Positions 18,485-28,261 of a stretch of 64,000 bases of DNA are shown one piece after another. The notes under the pieces are model-generated. The model was not told the DNA's origin and did no database searches. It was given only the letters and a program-made list of their open reading frames with translations. Position numbers and translations under genes: made by a program. Source of the stretch: Bacteroidota bacterium (GTDB lineage: Bacteria; Bacteroidota; Bacteroidia; Bacteroidales; UBA10428); contig JAEZZA010000012.1 of NCBI GenBank assembly GCA_023442525.1, forward strand, positions 1 through 64,000, in the 5' to 3' direction. Within the stretch, counting starts at the first letter, position 1. Every line of letters starts with the position of its first letter.

Positions 18485-18512
18485 AATTACAATTAAATAT
18501 TTTAAGATTTAC

Positions 18513-19865
18513 TCAGTGACGTACCGATTCAAATCCACGTTCAATTGATTCAAGCGATTTGCCTTTTGTTTCAGGCAGTTTGAAATATATGAACAGAAAT
18601 CCTATTACGCATATTATTGAATAGCCCCAGAAGGCAATGGCATCGCCAAATGCTTTTTCAATAACCGGAAATGTAAAGACAAGTATAAAATAGGCGAACC
18701 AGAGACAAATTACGGCCACCGACATGGCCAGACCACGTACATGATTTGGGAAAATCTCCGAGATCAGTACCCAGGTCAATGGAGCCAGCGACATGGCATA
18801 TATGCCGATGGCAAGAATAATAAACAATGGCAAACCCGTGCCCTGCTTATGGTGAAGTAACCAGCCTATTACTACATAAAGTATTGCCAGGCCAGCAGCA
18901 CCCGTAAGCATAAGCGGCCGTCGTCCCCATTTATCCACCAGAAGAATAGCTATAACAGTAAAAACAAGATTGGCCAGGCTGATATAAACAGCCTGCAGTA
19001 ATTGCTCGCTGGAACTTGCCCCGATACTTTCAAAAATATTTGTGGTATAGTTAAAAACCACATTTATACCACAAAACTGCTGAAACACTGCCAGTCCGAT
19101 TCCAATAGTGATGGCGGGCAAAACTGCTCTGGAAAATACGCTCCGAAGGTTAACCTTTGATTCGGTATGGAAGGTGCTCCCAATTGCTGCCAGGCTTGAA
19201 CATACATAAGCCGTATTCCCGATTCTTTGAAATATTTTAGTGGCATCCTCGAGCCTTCCTGCCTTGACAAGCCATCTGGGACTTTCGGGTACAAATATGA
19301 CTCCCACGAGGAACAATAATGAAGGTACCATTCCCATGCCAAACATCCAGCGCCAGGCTTCAGTTTCAATATTCCTCAGTGCGTAATTTTCGAAGTGAGT
19401 TATAACCTGTCCGAGCACAATGGTAAGTTGGTTAATAGCTACCATGGCTCCGCGAACTTCAGGTGGGGATATCTCAGCGATATACATGGGCGAAAGCATT
19501 GATGCCATGCCAACACCTATCCCTGCTGCAAAGCGTGAGGCAACAAAAAACATCAGGTCAGGCGATACAGCCATAAACAGTGATGAAAAGAAGAAAATGA
19601 GAGCAGCGCTAATTAGTCCTGGTTTACGCCCGTATTTATCCGCTAATCCTCCGGCTATCAGGCAACCGATGATACAGCCCAGTGCAAGAGAGCCGGTAGT
19701 TAATCCTTCCTGGTAAGCTTCCATGTCGAACTGATCCCTCAAAAATGGCAGACCTCCGGTAATAACGGCAAAATCGAAACCAAACAGGTAGCCTCCCATG
19801 GCGGTAGCCAGTGAAATTCTTATTAGAAAGCCCCATTTATATTTACTTTGCTTTTCTCCTGACAT
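18513..19865 (-). CDS. Sugar porter family MFS symporter (XylE/GalP-like)
   Basis: This is a 12-TM sugar/H+ symporter of about 450 residues. Family signatures are visible in order: GGYLFGFDFAVITGG in TM1, GGLADKYGRKPGL in loop 2-3, the PESPRWLVKAGR mid-loop motif, LLVDKWGRRPLML in loop 8-9 and PETKGKSLESIE after TM12. I prefer the ATG at 19865 (MSGEKQSKYKWG); an in-frame TTG at 19880 would add five residues. It is the first gene of the catabolic operon running to 8046, so it probably imports galactose or a short product. The element at 19906-19945 lies just upstream, facing the divergent araC gene. Confidence 0.87.
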   Translation of the reverse strand: MSGEKQSKYKWGFLIRISLATAMGGYLFGFDFAVITGGLPFLRDQFDMEAYQEGLTTGSLALGCIIGCLIAGGLADKYGRKPGLISAALIFFFSSLFMAVSPDLMFFVASRFAAGIGVGMASMLSPMYIAEISPPEVRGAMVAINQLTIVLGQVITHFENYALRNIETEAWRWMFGMGMVPSLLFLVGVIFVPESPRWLVKAGRLEDATKIFQRIGNTAYVCSSLAAIGSTFHTESKVNLRSVFSRAVLPAITIGIGLAVFQQFCGINVVFNYTTNIFESIGASSSEQLLQAVYISLANLVFTVIAILLVDKWGRRPLMLTGAAGLAILYVVIGWLLHHKQGTGLPLFIILAIGIYAMSLAPLTWVLISEIFPNHVRGLAMSVAVICLWFAYFILVFTFPVIEKAFGDAIAFWGYSIICVIGFLFIYFKLPETKGKSLESIERGFESVRH

Positions 19866-19905
19866 TTCAATATTTTTCAATAAAATTAACAGGCAGCCGA
19901 CTAAA

Positions 19906-19945
19906 ATAAATGGATTATATTTCGACCTTAATGTACTATTTTATT
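19906..19945. promoter_or_regulatory. Predicted AraC-family operator, copy 1
   Basis: This 40-bp element in the araC/symporter divergent gap is matched at 32 of 40 ungapped positions by 28286-28325 upstream of susC. It contains two related half-sites in direct orientation, ATGGATTATATTT (19910-19922) and ATGTACTATTTTA (19931-19943), exactly 21 bp apart, the geometry of AraC-type binding. On the minus strand the proximal half-site abuts a weak -33-like TTTA with a TAATTTTA -7 candidate 18 bp on, as expected for an activator-dependent promoter. Confidence 0.65.
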
Positions 19946-19965
19946 ATAATTGCTAAAAGACGGCC

Positions 19966-20847
19966 ATGAGAAAAAGAGAAGGATTTCAGGGTCAGAAGGC
20001 AATTGTTCTTCCCCAATCGGTCCTTCGTGACCTAAATTCCAACCAGGTTACAAAGTTGCTGTTTGTAACCGATGTCGGTTATTATCCAAAAGCCCACTAC
20101 CATTACAGAGAAAGAACTTCCGGTTCCGATCAGCATATACTGATTTATTGTACCGAGGGCAGAGGTTGGGTTGAAACTGATTCGACAAGGATGAAGGTAT
20201 CAAAAGATCAGTATTTTTTTATACCTGCAAAAATGCCACACAGTTATGGCGCCGATAACGATGATCCATGGACTATATATTGGATTCACTTTAAAGGGAG
20301 TTTATCAGGCATATTCATTAAAGATGAGATAACACTTACCAGTATCGGAGAATTAAATAATTTCTTCAGGAACGACAGGCGCATAAGGCTTTTTGATGAA
20401 TTATATCAAAACCTTTTGATGGGATATAGCCAGGAAAATCTGGAATACTCTTCAATATGTCTCTGGTATTTATTAGGTGCATTTACTTATCTGCCGCAGT
20501 TTGAGCGAATCAGGTCGGTTCAGCAGCATGACATTATAGAAAAAAGTATTTTGTACATGCATGACCATATTGAAGAGACTATAAATCTTGGGGAGATAGC
20601 AGATTATTGTGGTTATTCAGTTTCGCATTTTTCGATGATCTTTAAAAAGAAGACTTCACGTTCACCTATAGAATACTTTAGCAATCTGAAAATTCAACGG
20701 GCAAGCCAGATGCTCGATTTCACCGATATGCCGGTAAATGAAATAGCAGATAAACTGAAATTTGAAGATCCGTTTTATTTTTCAAGGGTATTCAAAAAAC
20801 TGATGGGGTTATCTCCCACCGAGTACCGAAGGAAGAAAAAGGGATAA
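19966..20847 (+). CDS. AraC family transcriptional regulator of the galactan locus
   Basis: This 293-residue protein has an N-terminal cupin-like sensor (about 20-110: YCTEGRGWVETDSTRMKVS, FFIPAKMPHSYGAD) and a C-terminal double helix-turn-helix (about 190-292: INLGEIADYCGYSVSHFSMIF and MPVNEIADKLKFEDPFYFSR, ending GLSPTEYRRKKKG). Such proteins bind a sugar and activate transport and catabolic genes. It is transcribed away from the symporter-GH35-GH53 operon and lies next to the SusCD operon. The twin 40-bp elements upstream of both operons are its likely binding sites. The ligand is probably galactose or a galacto-oligosaccharide, by context only. Confidence 0.87.
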   Translation: MRKREGFQGQKAIVLPQSVLRDLNSNQVTKLLFVTDVGYYPKAHYHYRERTSGSDQHILIYCTEGRGWVETDSTRMKVSKDQYFFIPAKMPHSYGADNDDPWTIYWIHFKGSLSGIFIKDEITLTSIGELNNFFRNDRRIRLFDELYQNLLMGYSQENLEYSSICLWYLLGAFTYLPQFERIRSVQQHDIIEKSILYMHDHIEETINLGEIADYCGYSVSHFSMIFKKKTSRSPIEYFSNLKIQRASQMLDFTDMPVNEIADKLKFEDPFYFSRVFKKLMGLSPTEYRRKKKG

Positions 20848-20848
20848 A

Positions 20849-20881
20849 AAAAACTCATGCCCTGTCAGGACATGAGTTTTC
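20849..20881 (-). terminator. Terminator between araC and the Sus operon
   Basis: The arms ACTCATG (20853-20859) and CATGAGT (20871-20877), with an inner CCTG/CAGG pair, form a strong hairpin. On the minus strand it is followed by eight T residues, so it mainly ends the susC-D operon. It can also serve the convergent araC gene. Confidence 0.82.
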
Positions 20882-20900
20882 ATTTAAGGACAGGTATAAC

Positions 20901-22493
20901 TTATTCAAAAATTATTCTTGTTGTAAAGACACCATCAACTGTCTTCATACGAATCATATGTAATCCTTTGTGCAGTCCATCAACTGAAAAATGTCTGATG
21001 TCGCTATTTACCACTGATCTTACCATCTGACCGTTTACCGAATAGATTTCCACTCCGGTAACTTTTGCCGGACTGTTAATATATACCGTACTCCGGGCAG
21101 GATTGGGATAAATAACCGTACCGACGGGCAAACCCTGTTTTACAGAAGTCGGTTGCACTTCTTCAACAACCAGAGATACATTATCAAGTTCCAGCCATCC
21201 GTTATCTGCTTCGGCATCGTAAGGTATATTCTCGAATTCCAGCACCAGCCTCATACCGGCATATTCGGAACTGGCCGGGATTACAAATTCATAAGTATAA
21301 TCTTTAAGATCGGTAACATCAATCCCGTTAACAGGATCAATTTCAAATGCCACTTCGGTTGAATCTATTCCAGTTCTTGCGGTGGAGTCATCTTCACAAA
21401 CGCTGAACCTTACCTTGATGGCTTTTGCATCCCATGAACTGCGGGCAGAGAACGACAACGAATAAGTTGATTCACCCTCACCAATTACATCGACAACCTG
21501 GTACAGAGGCGGGTCTATCGATGCAAGAGTAGCTCTTTTTGAACCGGGGTCACCCCATCTTCCTCCGGAAATATTTACCGAATCAATATTCCAATGGGCA
21601 ATGTCCTTCAGACTGGTAGATGAAAGATCGGCCTCAGGAACAAAATCTTCAAAACTTCCGTTGCGGATCAGTTCTCCCGCAGGAATTACAGTTACTGTGG
21701 AAATAATTGTATCCGAGCTGAGTTCGCCATCGATAACATGTAATGTGAACTGGAATTTTGAAAGCATGTCTACATCCGGAGCTGTGAAAGTAGGATTTGC
21801 TGCACCCGGATCGGATAAGGTTATGCCGGGATATACGCTGACCCAATGATAAGTAAGATCTGCCCCTTCGGGGTCAGAACTTCCGGATGCGTCAAGAGTA
21901 ACTAAATCACCACCGCGAACAGTCTGGTCGGTTCCTGCTACTGCAACAGGTCTGGCATTAACACCCGGGAGGAATTCAAGGAGTGAAATGTTATCCAGGT
22001 CTGCCCATGCTGCTTCAGCTGTGGTCGAAACAAGGTCAAATTCGACCACGAGTCTTTTACCGGCATATTCATTTTCGTTCCCAAAACCGAATGTAACATC
22101 AAATCTCTGGAATGCATCATCTCCGAATACAAAATCGAAACTGTGGATTGGTGTCCGAACGGTGGAATCTTCTTCGGTTATGCTAATTACTACAACCATT
22201 TTTTCCGCTATCCATTTGTTTTCAGCATCAAATGAAAGAACATACTTAACAGAATCTCCCGATATTACACCGATTACCTGATACAGGGATGTATCTGTTG
22301 ATGTCATACCAACTTCTTCAGACCACCATCCTGAACCTGGGGTTTCCTGATCCATGCTCCAGTGTGCTATGTCGTGGATTTTGTCGGAACCGGTGGCTCC
22401 CTGAGTGAAATCGCCGTTCCGGATCAATTCGGTCTGCGAGTAGGCAGCTACAGACAGAATGAGAATTAAAAACAGAGTAAAGGTTTTTTTCAT
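20901..22493 (-). CDS. Type IX secreted PKD-domain protein with two related NGxF-type modules
   Basis: This 530-residue protein has a signal peptide (to about residue 20). Two homologous ~160-residue beta modules occur at about 22-175 (ELIRNGDFTQG ... AWADLDNISLLEF) and about 280-440 (ELIRNGSFEDF ... GWLELDNVSLVVEE), resembling carbohydrate-binding jelly rolls. Between them is a PKD-like domain (GTDQTVRGGDLVTLDASGSSDPEG). The C-terminus (about 450-530; VIYPNPARSTVYINSP ... GLHMIRMKTVDG) is a type IX sorting domain. No catalytic domain is seen. As the last gene of the susC operon, it is probably a surface or released glycan-binding protein for the locus. Confidence 0.75.
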   Translation of the reverse strand: MKKTFTLFLILILSVAAYSQTELIRNGDFTQGATGSDKIHDIAHWSMDQETPGSGWWSEEVGMTSTDTSLYQVIGVISGDSVKYVLSFDAENKWIAEKMVVVISITEEDSTVRTPIHSFDFVFGDDAFQRFDVTFGFGNENEYAGKRLVVEFDLVSTTAEAAWADLDNISLLEFLPGVNARPVAVAGTDQTVRGGDLVTLDASGSSDPEGADLTYHWVSVYPGITLSDPGAANPTFTAPDVDMLSKFQFTLHVIDGELSSDTIISTVTVIPAGELIRNGSFEDFVPEADLSSTSLKDIAHWNIDSVNISGGRWGDPGSKRATLASIDPPLYQVVDVIGEGESTYSLSFSARSSWDAKAIKVRFSVCEDDSTARTGIDSTEVAFEIDPVNGIDVTDLKDYTYEFVIPASSEYAGMRLVLEFENIPYDAEADNGWLELDNVSLVVEEVQPTSVKQGLPVGTVIYPNPARSTVYINSPAKVTGVEIYSVNGQMVRSVVNSDIRHFSVDGLHKGLHMIRMKTVDGVFTTRIIFE

Positions 22494-22515
22494 AGCTATT
22501 AAATTTGGTTATTAT

Positions 22516-23670
22516 TTATTTACGATACATATACAAGCTGTCGGTTGCGACATAACATTCGGCCCAAACTGGATTTGAAGGATCAAAGTTATGACGAACC
22601 ATGATATCCAGTGCCATTTTCGAACCTGTAAATCCTGAGGACGAACCTGAATTAAAGGTATGTTGAATGGTTTTAAATGGAGCAACAGATACGCCCAGAG
22701 TATCATAGAATTCACCGACTATATTTACAGATTTATAATTGCCGGGTTCTTCCGTGAAAGTTACAATCCGTGTTCTTATCAGAGCTTTATGACGTTTGCC
22801 AAATGCATCGGGATTGTTTTGAACAAGAGCGACTTTCATTCCTATGGTATAATTAACATCAGGGTGAATCCTTTCAGCAAGTTGCTGGTAAACACCCTGG
22901 GTATAGGAACCGATTTTCAGGACAAATTCGCCCTCAGGAACAATATCCAAAGGAACCAGAGCTGAACCTCCCTGATGAATTTCAGCCTTCGGAGCCCAGG
23001 TTTCGAGAGTACCGAATAATTTCCATCCAGTAACTTCATCAAAATTGACAGTAGTGTTGCCGGGCTCTTCAAATCCGGAATTGACTACATAAACATGACC
23101 TTTTCCGTTTATATTATTGTCGAATTGATAGATAGCGCTCAGCAGGAGCGGTGTTTCCGCGTCAATCATTCGTTGAACAAGTGAAGGATCGGATAAAACG
23201 GATTTTGCCCGGTTAATGGCGGTCTGCAGAACTTCCCTGCTTCCCGGTTTAACCATGCCCTCATCATTGCCTTCTTCGGTGTAATTGCGTGTAAAATCGG
23301 CATAGTCTATCAGATGCTGGAATTGAGACACAAACGGATTCATCTGATCAAAAAAATCTTCAGAAGCCTGCAGGAGTTTGCTATATGCAAGATCAATCTG
23401 TTTCTGATCGGTACCTGGGTTATCGAGGATATTTTTTGATTCATTGATCACCTGGCGATACGAATCCTTTGATCCAAACTTGTATTCACCTTCGGCAGTG
23501 CCTTCACCCTTATCTTCCAGGAATTGCTCGGCCCTGGATATTTCAAAGGCAAGGTAATTTCTGAAGGTATTATCGGAGTAGTCGTTCGAATCGTCGCATC
23601 CAAATAACAGGACCAAAATAACAGTAAGTCCGGTTAATGAATAAATGATATGCTTTTTCATGGTTTTCAT
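22516..23670 (-). CDS. Surface lipoprotein of the Sus operon, probable glycan-binding protein
   Basis: This is a 384-residue lipoprotein; the lipobox LVLLFGCDDSND places the modified Cys near residue 25. Residues about 38-195 hold two helical FIVAR/DUF4972-like repeats (RAEQFLEDKGEGTAEG; KFGSKDSYRQVINESKNIL; KPGSREVLQTAINRAKSVLS). Residues about 200-384 are a beta-rich module (YVVNSGFEEPGNTTVNFDEV onward) similar in style to the modules in the next gene. Its place directly after susD is where SusE/SusF-like surface glycan-binding proteins are found, so I infer that role. No catalytic motif is apparent. Confidence 0.72.
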   Translation of the reverse strand: MKTMKKHIIYSLTGLTVILVLLFGCDDSNDYSDNTFRNYLAFEISRAEQFLEDKGEGTAEGEYKFGSKDSYRQVINESKNILDNPGTDQKQIDLAYSKLLQASEDFFDQMNPFVSQFQHLIDYADFTRNYTEEGNDEGMVKPGSREVLQTAINRAKSVLSDPSLVQRMIDAETPLLLSAIYQFDNNINGKGHVYVVNSGFEEPGNTTVNFDEVTGWKLFGTLETWAPKAEIHQGGSALVPLDIVPEGEFVLKIGSYTQGVYQQLAERIHPDVNYTIGMKVALVQNNPDAFGKRHKALIRTRIVTFTEEPGNYKSVNIVGEFYDTLGVSVAPFKTIQHTFNSGSSSGFTGSKMALDIMVRHNFDPSNPVWAECYVATDSLYMYRK

Positions 23671-23686
23671 GCGCTATTCATCAATT

Positions 23687-25138
23687 TCAATTGAATCCCG
23701 GGTTCTGGGTAAGGCCAGGGTTTGCTGCCACTGCATTGGCCGGGATAGGAAGAAGAAGGTATCTCTCTGCAGTAACTGTTTCCCAATCGCCTGATACAGA
23801 TTTAATATATGCGATCATATTGTCATAATCCATCCGCATTTTATCCTGTTTGGCATGGCCTTCAAAGTACAATTCCCATTTTCGTTCATTGTAGATATGT
23901 GCAAGCAATGTCGACTGATTAAAATCGTTAGCGTTGAGAGTGCCTAGGCCAGCGCGTTGTCTTACCTTATTCACTTCGGCAACTGAACTTTCCAGGTCGT
24001 CAAGGTTGGCCAGTGCTTCAGCACGCATAAGTATTACGTCGGCAAACCTTAAAAATGGAAGATCGGTGCCTGAGTACGATCCGTCAGTAGCCGGATCAGG
24101 CGGATATTTCACGATCATAACCGGATCTTCAATCGGGTCTGAAGCGGAATAATACAATCCTGCTCTGCGTTTGTCCTGTGCATCGAAGGAATTATAAAAT
24201 GCTGTTGTTGATCTGATGGACCCGCTCCAGTTGTAATATTTCGAATAGTCCGTATTCTCAGGTGCCTTATATAAGTAAACCTGAAGAACGCACGATGGAA
24301 TCAGAGGGCTTGTTCCTGCCACAAAAGGGAAAACCCAGATGTTTTCGGAATTTCCGAAACCTTCATTTTCGAGCTTGAAAATATCCAAATATTCGGGCTC
24401 AAGGGAATATTCGCCCGATTGAATGATTTCTGCGGTCAGATCGGCGCATTCCTGCCACCTACTCTGTTGCAGATATACTTTGGCGAGCAAGGCCTGTGCC
24501 GCTCCTTTTGAAATCCTTCCATAATCGGTTTCCCCCATACTAATCAGTTCCGATTTAAGCGGGAGATTTTCAATAGCTGCCTGCAGATCCGATTCAATCA
24601 GGGCATAATTATGCTCAACTGTCTGACGGGGTATACTCAAAGGGGCTTCTTTAGCCGTTAGTACTTCAGGCATTCCGCCAAACCAATTTACCAGGTGGAA
24701 ATAAATCATTGCCCTCAGGGCATGTGCTTCGGCAATTACCCGACTTTTAATTTCTTCATCAATATCCATTTGCGGAACGTTGTCGAGTACAGTATTTGTG
24801 TAATTAATGCCTTGCCAGAAAGGTGTCCATAACCCCCAGCTGCCAAAATCGGGAGTTGTAGCCGACCAACCGGTATATGACGAGTAATCGAGTGTCGCAA
24901 AGTACCCACCTGTGGATATTTCGGTACCCATATCCTCAACTACAAGCTGCCAGAACGAGAAGCCATACCAGCCTCCTTTTATTGTGGCGTATGCTGCCTT
25001 AATTGCCGATACCGCATCTGCCTCAGAATTCCAGAAATTCGATTCCGAAATCTTTCCATATATGGTTTCATCGAGCTGATCGTTACAATTCCAGGCAGAT
25101 AACGATATCAATATCAGAAAAATTAATTTTCGTGCCAT
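23687..25138 (-). CDS. susD: SusD/RagB family nutrient-binding lipoprotein
   Basis: This 483-residue lipoprotein has the Cys in SAWNCNDQLDETIYGKIS. It has the SusD N-terminal helical region (NSEADAVSAIKAAYATIKGG), the TPR-like core (HALRAMIYFHLVNWFGGMP; AAQALLAKVYLQQSRWQECADL) and the C-terminal signature LPFLRFADVILMRAEALA with VRQRAGL. It forms the lid of the SusC transporter at the outer membrane and captures oligosaccharides, here probably galactan fragments. It is spaced 12 bp from susC and 16 bp from the next gene. Confidence 0.92.
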   Translation of the reverse strand: MARKLIFLILISLSAWNCNDQLDETIYGKISESNFWNSEADAVSAIKAAYATIKGGWYGFSFWQLVVEDMGTEISTGGYFATLDYSSYTGWSATTPDFGSWGLWTPFWQGINYTNTVLDNVPQMDIDEEIKSRVIAEAHALRAMIYFHLVNWFGGMPEVLTAKEAPLSIPRQTVEHNYALIESDLQAAIENLPLKSELISMGETDYGRISKGAAQALLAKVYLQQSRWQECADLTAEIIQSGEYSLEPEYLDIFKLENEGFGNSENIWVFPFVAGTSPLIPSCVLQVYLYKAPENTDYSKYYNWSGSIRSTTAFYNSFDAQDKRRAGLYYSASDPIEDPVMIVKYPPDPATDGSYSGTDLPFLRFADVILMRAEALANLDDLESSVAEVNKVRQRAGLGTLNANDFNQSTLLAHIYNERKWELYFEGHAKQDKMRMDYDNMIAYIKSVSGDWETVTAERYLLLPIPANAVAANPGLTQNPGFN

Positions 25139-25150
25139 GCAGATCTGTTT

Positions 25151-28100
25151 TTAGAATGAAGTACTAATTCCCAACGCGAACGTCCGTGTGAAAGGCTTGA
25201 CGTTATACATCTCATCGGTTGCCCATACGTCGGGGTTAACCCCGGAATATTTTGTAATGGTAAACAGGTTGGATGCGCTGACGTATATTCGTATATTTTT
25301 AAAGACTTTCGAATCGTTAAAGAATAATTTATAGGCAAGTGTTACGTCGCGCAATCTGACAAATGAACCGTCCTCAATTGCCCAGTCACTTCTTACCAAT
25401 TGCTGGGTGAGGTTTTTGGTAAGGCTTGGAATTTCGTTAGAAGGATTTGAAGGTGTCCAACGGTCGAGAGCCAATTCCATCTTGTTGTTGCCATAATTAT
25501 AGCTTGGAAAAGTAAGTATAGCCTTATTTACGTTGACAATTTTCTTATCGAAAACGCCTTCAAAAAAGAGGGAGAGTTCAAAATTCCTGTAATTAAACTG
25601 GTTATTAAAGCCAACCGTGTATTTGGGATTTGCATCACCGATAAATTTGCGGTCTTCCTCGGTTATTTTTCCATCGGGGCCTGATATAATTTTACCTTCC
25701 GCGTCAACACCATTTATATCGGCGAATTTGGGATCTCCCGGTTCGGCATTGTATTTTGCTGCCTCAGCAGCCTCATCCAGTTGCCATATACCAATAAAAT
25801 CATATCCCCAAATGGCATTTAGCGGGTACCCTTGCTGTTTGATACCGGCATATCCATAGCTTGTACGTCCAATCCATATTGATTTGTCCAGAATAACATC
25901 GCCATTCAGATCAAGTATCTCATTTTGGTTGTATGACAGCCAGATTCCGGGTTTCCATTGTAAATTCCTGGCGAAAAAGTCGAGAAAGAAATCCACCTTT
26001 ATCTCAACTCCTTTATTTACCATTGATCCTTTATTGATGGTTATACTGGAGAATCCCAATTCAGTAGGAACCTGCCTGTCGAGGATCAGATCATTGGAAT
26101 TCTTAACATAATAGTTGATTTCGGTATAGAACTTCGGGTTCCCAAATTCAATGGCAAAATTCAAAGTTTTTGTTTTCTCCCAGCGCAGACTTGGGTTAGG
26201 CAGGAAATTACTTCCCCAGATAATAGCATTGGTTATACCGCCTCCTTCATAAACCGGTCGGAAGTCGATGAGATTTTGAGTCCGGAATCCCGGAATATTT
26301 GAATTACCAGCCAGTCCGTATCCGGCCCGAAGCTTAAGTATTGATAAAAACCTGATATTATTTTTAAAATAATCTTCCTGGTCAACCCTGTAAGCTGCAC
26401 TAAATGATGGGAAACTTCCCCATTTGTTGTTTTCACCGAAAACTGTGGCTCCGTCTAACCTGTAATTAAAGTTAAGCAGAAATTTTTCCCTGTAATGGTA
26501 ATTTATTCTTCCTAACCCCGAGATCACTTCTTTTTCGTACCAGGAACTTCCCATTGTTCTGTCCAGCAAGCCGGCATCGATATTGTAATATCCGATATTG
26601 GTATAGGGCAGATCCACAGAAGATGCGTTAAGTCCCCTGTTCCTGTATGCCAGGTATGAACCTCCAGCCATTATTGAAAAACTGTGCTGGTTAATTTTCT
26701 TGTTGTACTTAAGAAAATAATCGGCATACATTTGTTTGGTACTGTAGGAACTCAGGCTGGCTTCGGTTTCTTTTTGCGAAGTCCACAAGGGTTTAAACCG
26801 CTGGTAGAAATCTTCAACTGAACTTTGGGTTATTCCGGCCTTGATCGATGCTCTTAAACCTTCAATAAATTCATATTCCGCACCGCCCGAAATGCGCATC
26901 GTATTGGTTTCGGAAAAGCGTTCCTCGGCTTCTGAGGGAAACAAAGGATTATACAACCAACTGGCATTTGGACCGAAAGCATGTTGTGATAATTTTCCGT
27001 TATTGTCGTGAACCGGAACAGAAGGTGAGAATTCAAGGGCATACGCGTATGAATTTTGAAGCAGGTTTCGATTCTCGTTCGTATAATTTACATCGAGATT
27101 GAATGAGAATTTCTTGTATTCATAGCTGATTTTGGCCAGGGTGTTGATTCTCTTGTAATTGGAAGGACTGATAATTCCATCGCCATTATAATAGTTGGCC
27201 GAGACCCGGTAATTTACTCCTTCTCTCACCCCCGAGAGAGACAAATTGTGTTCCTGAGTGATATCACCCAGATTCACCACCTCTCTCTGCCAGTTGGTAT
27301 TGGCCAGTGTATCCCAGGCAGTGAAGTGGTGCGGATAGCCGTTAGCGGGGCCGTAACCTGCAATATTCAGCTTTGGATCATGGGCCAGATCATAATAAAA
27401 ACGGGCATACTGTTCCGAGTTCATCATTTGGATGGTTCTTGCCATTGTCTGAGTGAACATCTTGAAATCGTAATCGATCTGTATTCCCTTTGTATTACCC
27501 TGCTTGGTTGTAATGATGATTACTCCGTTTGCACCACGCGAACCATAAATAGCTGATGCAGAAGCATCCTTTAATACCTCTATTTGCTGAATGTCGTTCG
27601 GATTGATACTGTTAATAGAGGCGGTACCGTCCATTGGAAATCCGTCGATAACTATCAATGGCTGGCCTGCCTCACCCTGTTGGAATGAACTGGCACCTCT
27701 AAGAATAAATTCGGGAGTAGCGCCCGGATCCTGGTTATGACTGCTTATATATAGTCCGGGTATTCGCCCCTGCAACATTTGAGCGGCATTGGATATAGCT
27801 CCTGTATTCAGATCTTTAGGCTTTATGGAGGTGATTGAGCCGGTAAGATCACTCTTTTTAGCTGTTCCATAACCAATTACCACAACTTCCTCAAGTCCGA
27901 TCAGATCTTCGTGCATTTCAACATTCATAACCGATCCCGGTGAAGCCGGAAGTTCAACTTTTGTATATCCGATATATGAGAATACCAAAACCGGTTTGTC
28001 CGTTGTCAGCCTTATCTCAAATTCTCCGTTATTATTCGTGGTTGTGCCGTTCTTTGTGCCTTTTTCAATAATATTTACACCCGGCAAAGTAATGCCTTCA

Positions 28101-28183
28101 GCATCTTTAACTATTCCTTTTTGCTGAGCAGAAATGGAAATAGTTATCAATGCGAGGAAAATATTCAGTATAAATTTTCTCAT
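25151..28183 (-). CDS. susC: SusC/RagA TonB-dependent outer membrane transporter
   Basis: This is a TonB-dependent oligosaccharide transporter of about 1010 residues. I start it at the ATG at 28183 (MRKFILNIFLALITISISAQ, a good signal peptide) rather than the upstream frame opening at 28312, which would add 43 non-signal residues. An N-terminal carboxypeptidase-D-like domain (GIVKDAEGITLPGVNIIEKG) is followed by the plug (LEEVVVIGYGTAKKSDLTGS; VLKDASASAIYGSRGANGVI) and the barrel, ending in ALGISTSF with the terminal Phe. It is the first gene of the operon that carries susD, the surface lipoprotein and the PKD protein. Confidence 0.93.
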   Translation of the reverse strand: MRKFILNIFLALITISISAQQKGIVKDAEGITLPGVNIIEKGTKNGTTTNNNGEFEIRLTTDKPVLVFSYIGYTKVELPASPGSVMNVEMHEDLIGLEEVVVIGYGTAKKSDLTGSITSIKPKDLNTGAISNAAQMLQGRIPGLYISSHNQDPGATPEFILRGASSFQQGEAGQPLIVIDGFPMDGTASINSINPNDIQQIEVLKDASASAIYGSRGANGVIIITTKQGNTKGIQIDYDFKMFTQTMARTIQMMNSEQYARFYYDLAHDPKLNIAGYGPANGYPHHFTAWDTLANTNWQREVVNLGDITQEHNLSLSGVREGVNYRVSANYYNGDGIISPSNYKRINTLAKISYEYKKFSFNLDVNYTNENRNLLQNSYAYALEFSPSVPVHDNNGKLSQHAFGPNASWLYNPLFPSEAEERFSETNTMRISGGAEYEFIEGLRASIKAGITQSSVEDFYQRFKPLWTSQKETEASLSSYSTKQMYADYFLKYNKKINQHSFSIMAGGSYLAYRNRGLNASSVDLPYTNIGYYNIDAGLLDRTMGSSWYEKEVISGLGRINYHYREKFLLNFNYRLDGATVFGENNKWGSFPSFSAAYRVDQEDYFKNNIRFLSILKLRAGYGLAGNSNIPGFRTQNLIDFRPVYEGGGITNAIIWGSNFLPNPSLRWEKTKTLNFAIEFGNPKFYTEINYYVKNSNDLILDRQVPTELGFSSITINKGSMVNKGVEIKVDFFLDFFARNLQWKPGIWLSYNQNEILDLNGDVILDKSIWIGRTSYGYAGIKQQGYPLNAIWGYDFIGIWQLDEAAEAAKYNAEPGDPKFADINGVDAEGKIISGPDGKITEEDRKFIGDANPKYTVGFNNQFNYRNFELSLFFEGVFDKKIVNVNKAILTFPSYNYGNNKMELALDRWTPSNPSNEIPSLTKNLTQQLVRSDWAIEDGSFVRLRDVTLAYKLFFNDSKVFKNIRIYVSASNLFTITKYSGVNPDVWATDEMYNVKPFTRTFALGISTSF

Positions 28184-28261
28184 AAAGATTCTTATTTTAA
28201 AAAAAGAACGGGTTCTTAAAATTAATTCTGATATCCGTAATCTACAAGAATTTGATAATAC

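Noticed and set aside
20853..20880. Another member of the CCTGACAGG repeat family
   Set aside because: It contains CCTGTCAGG but lacks the outer CCGATC/GATCGG arms and is explained as an ordinary terminator.
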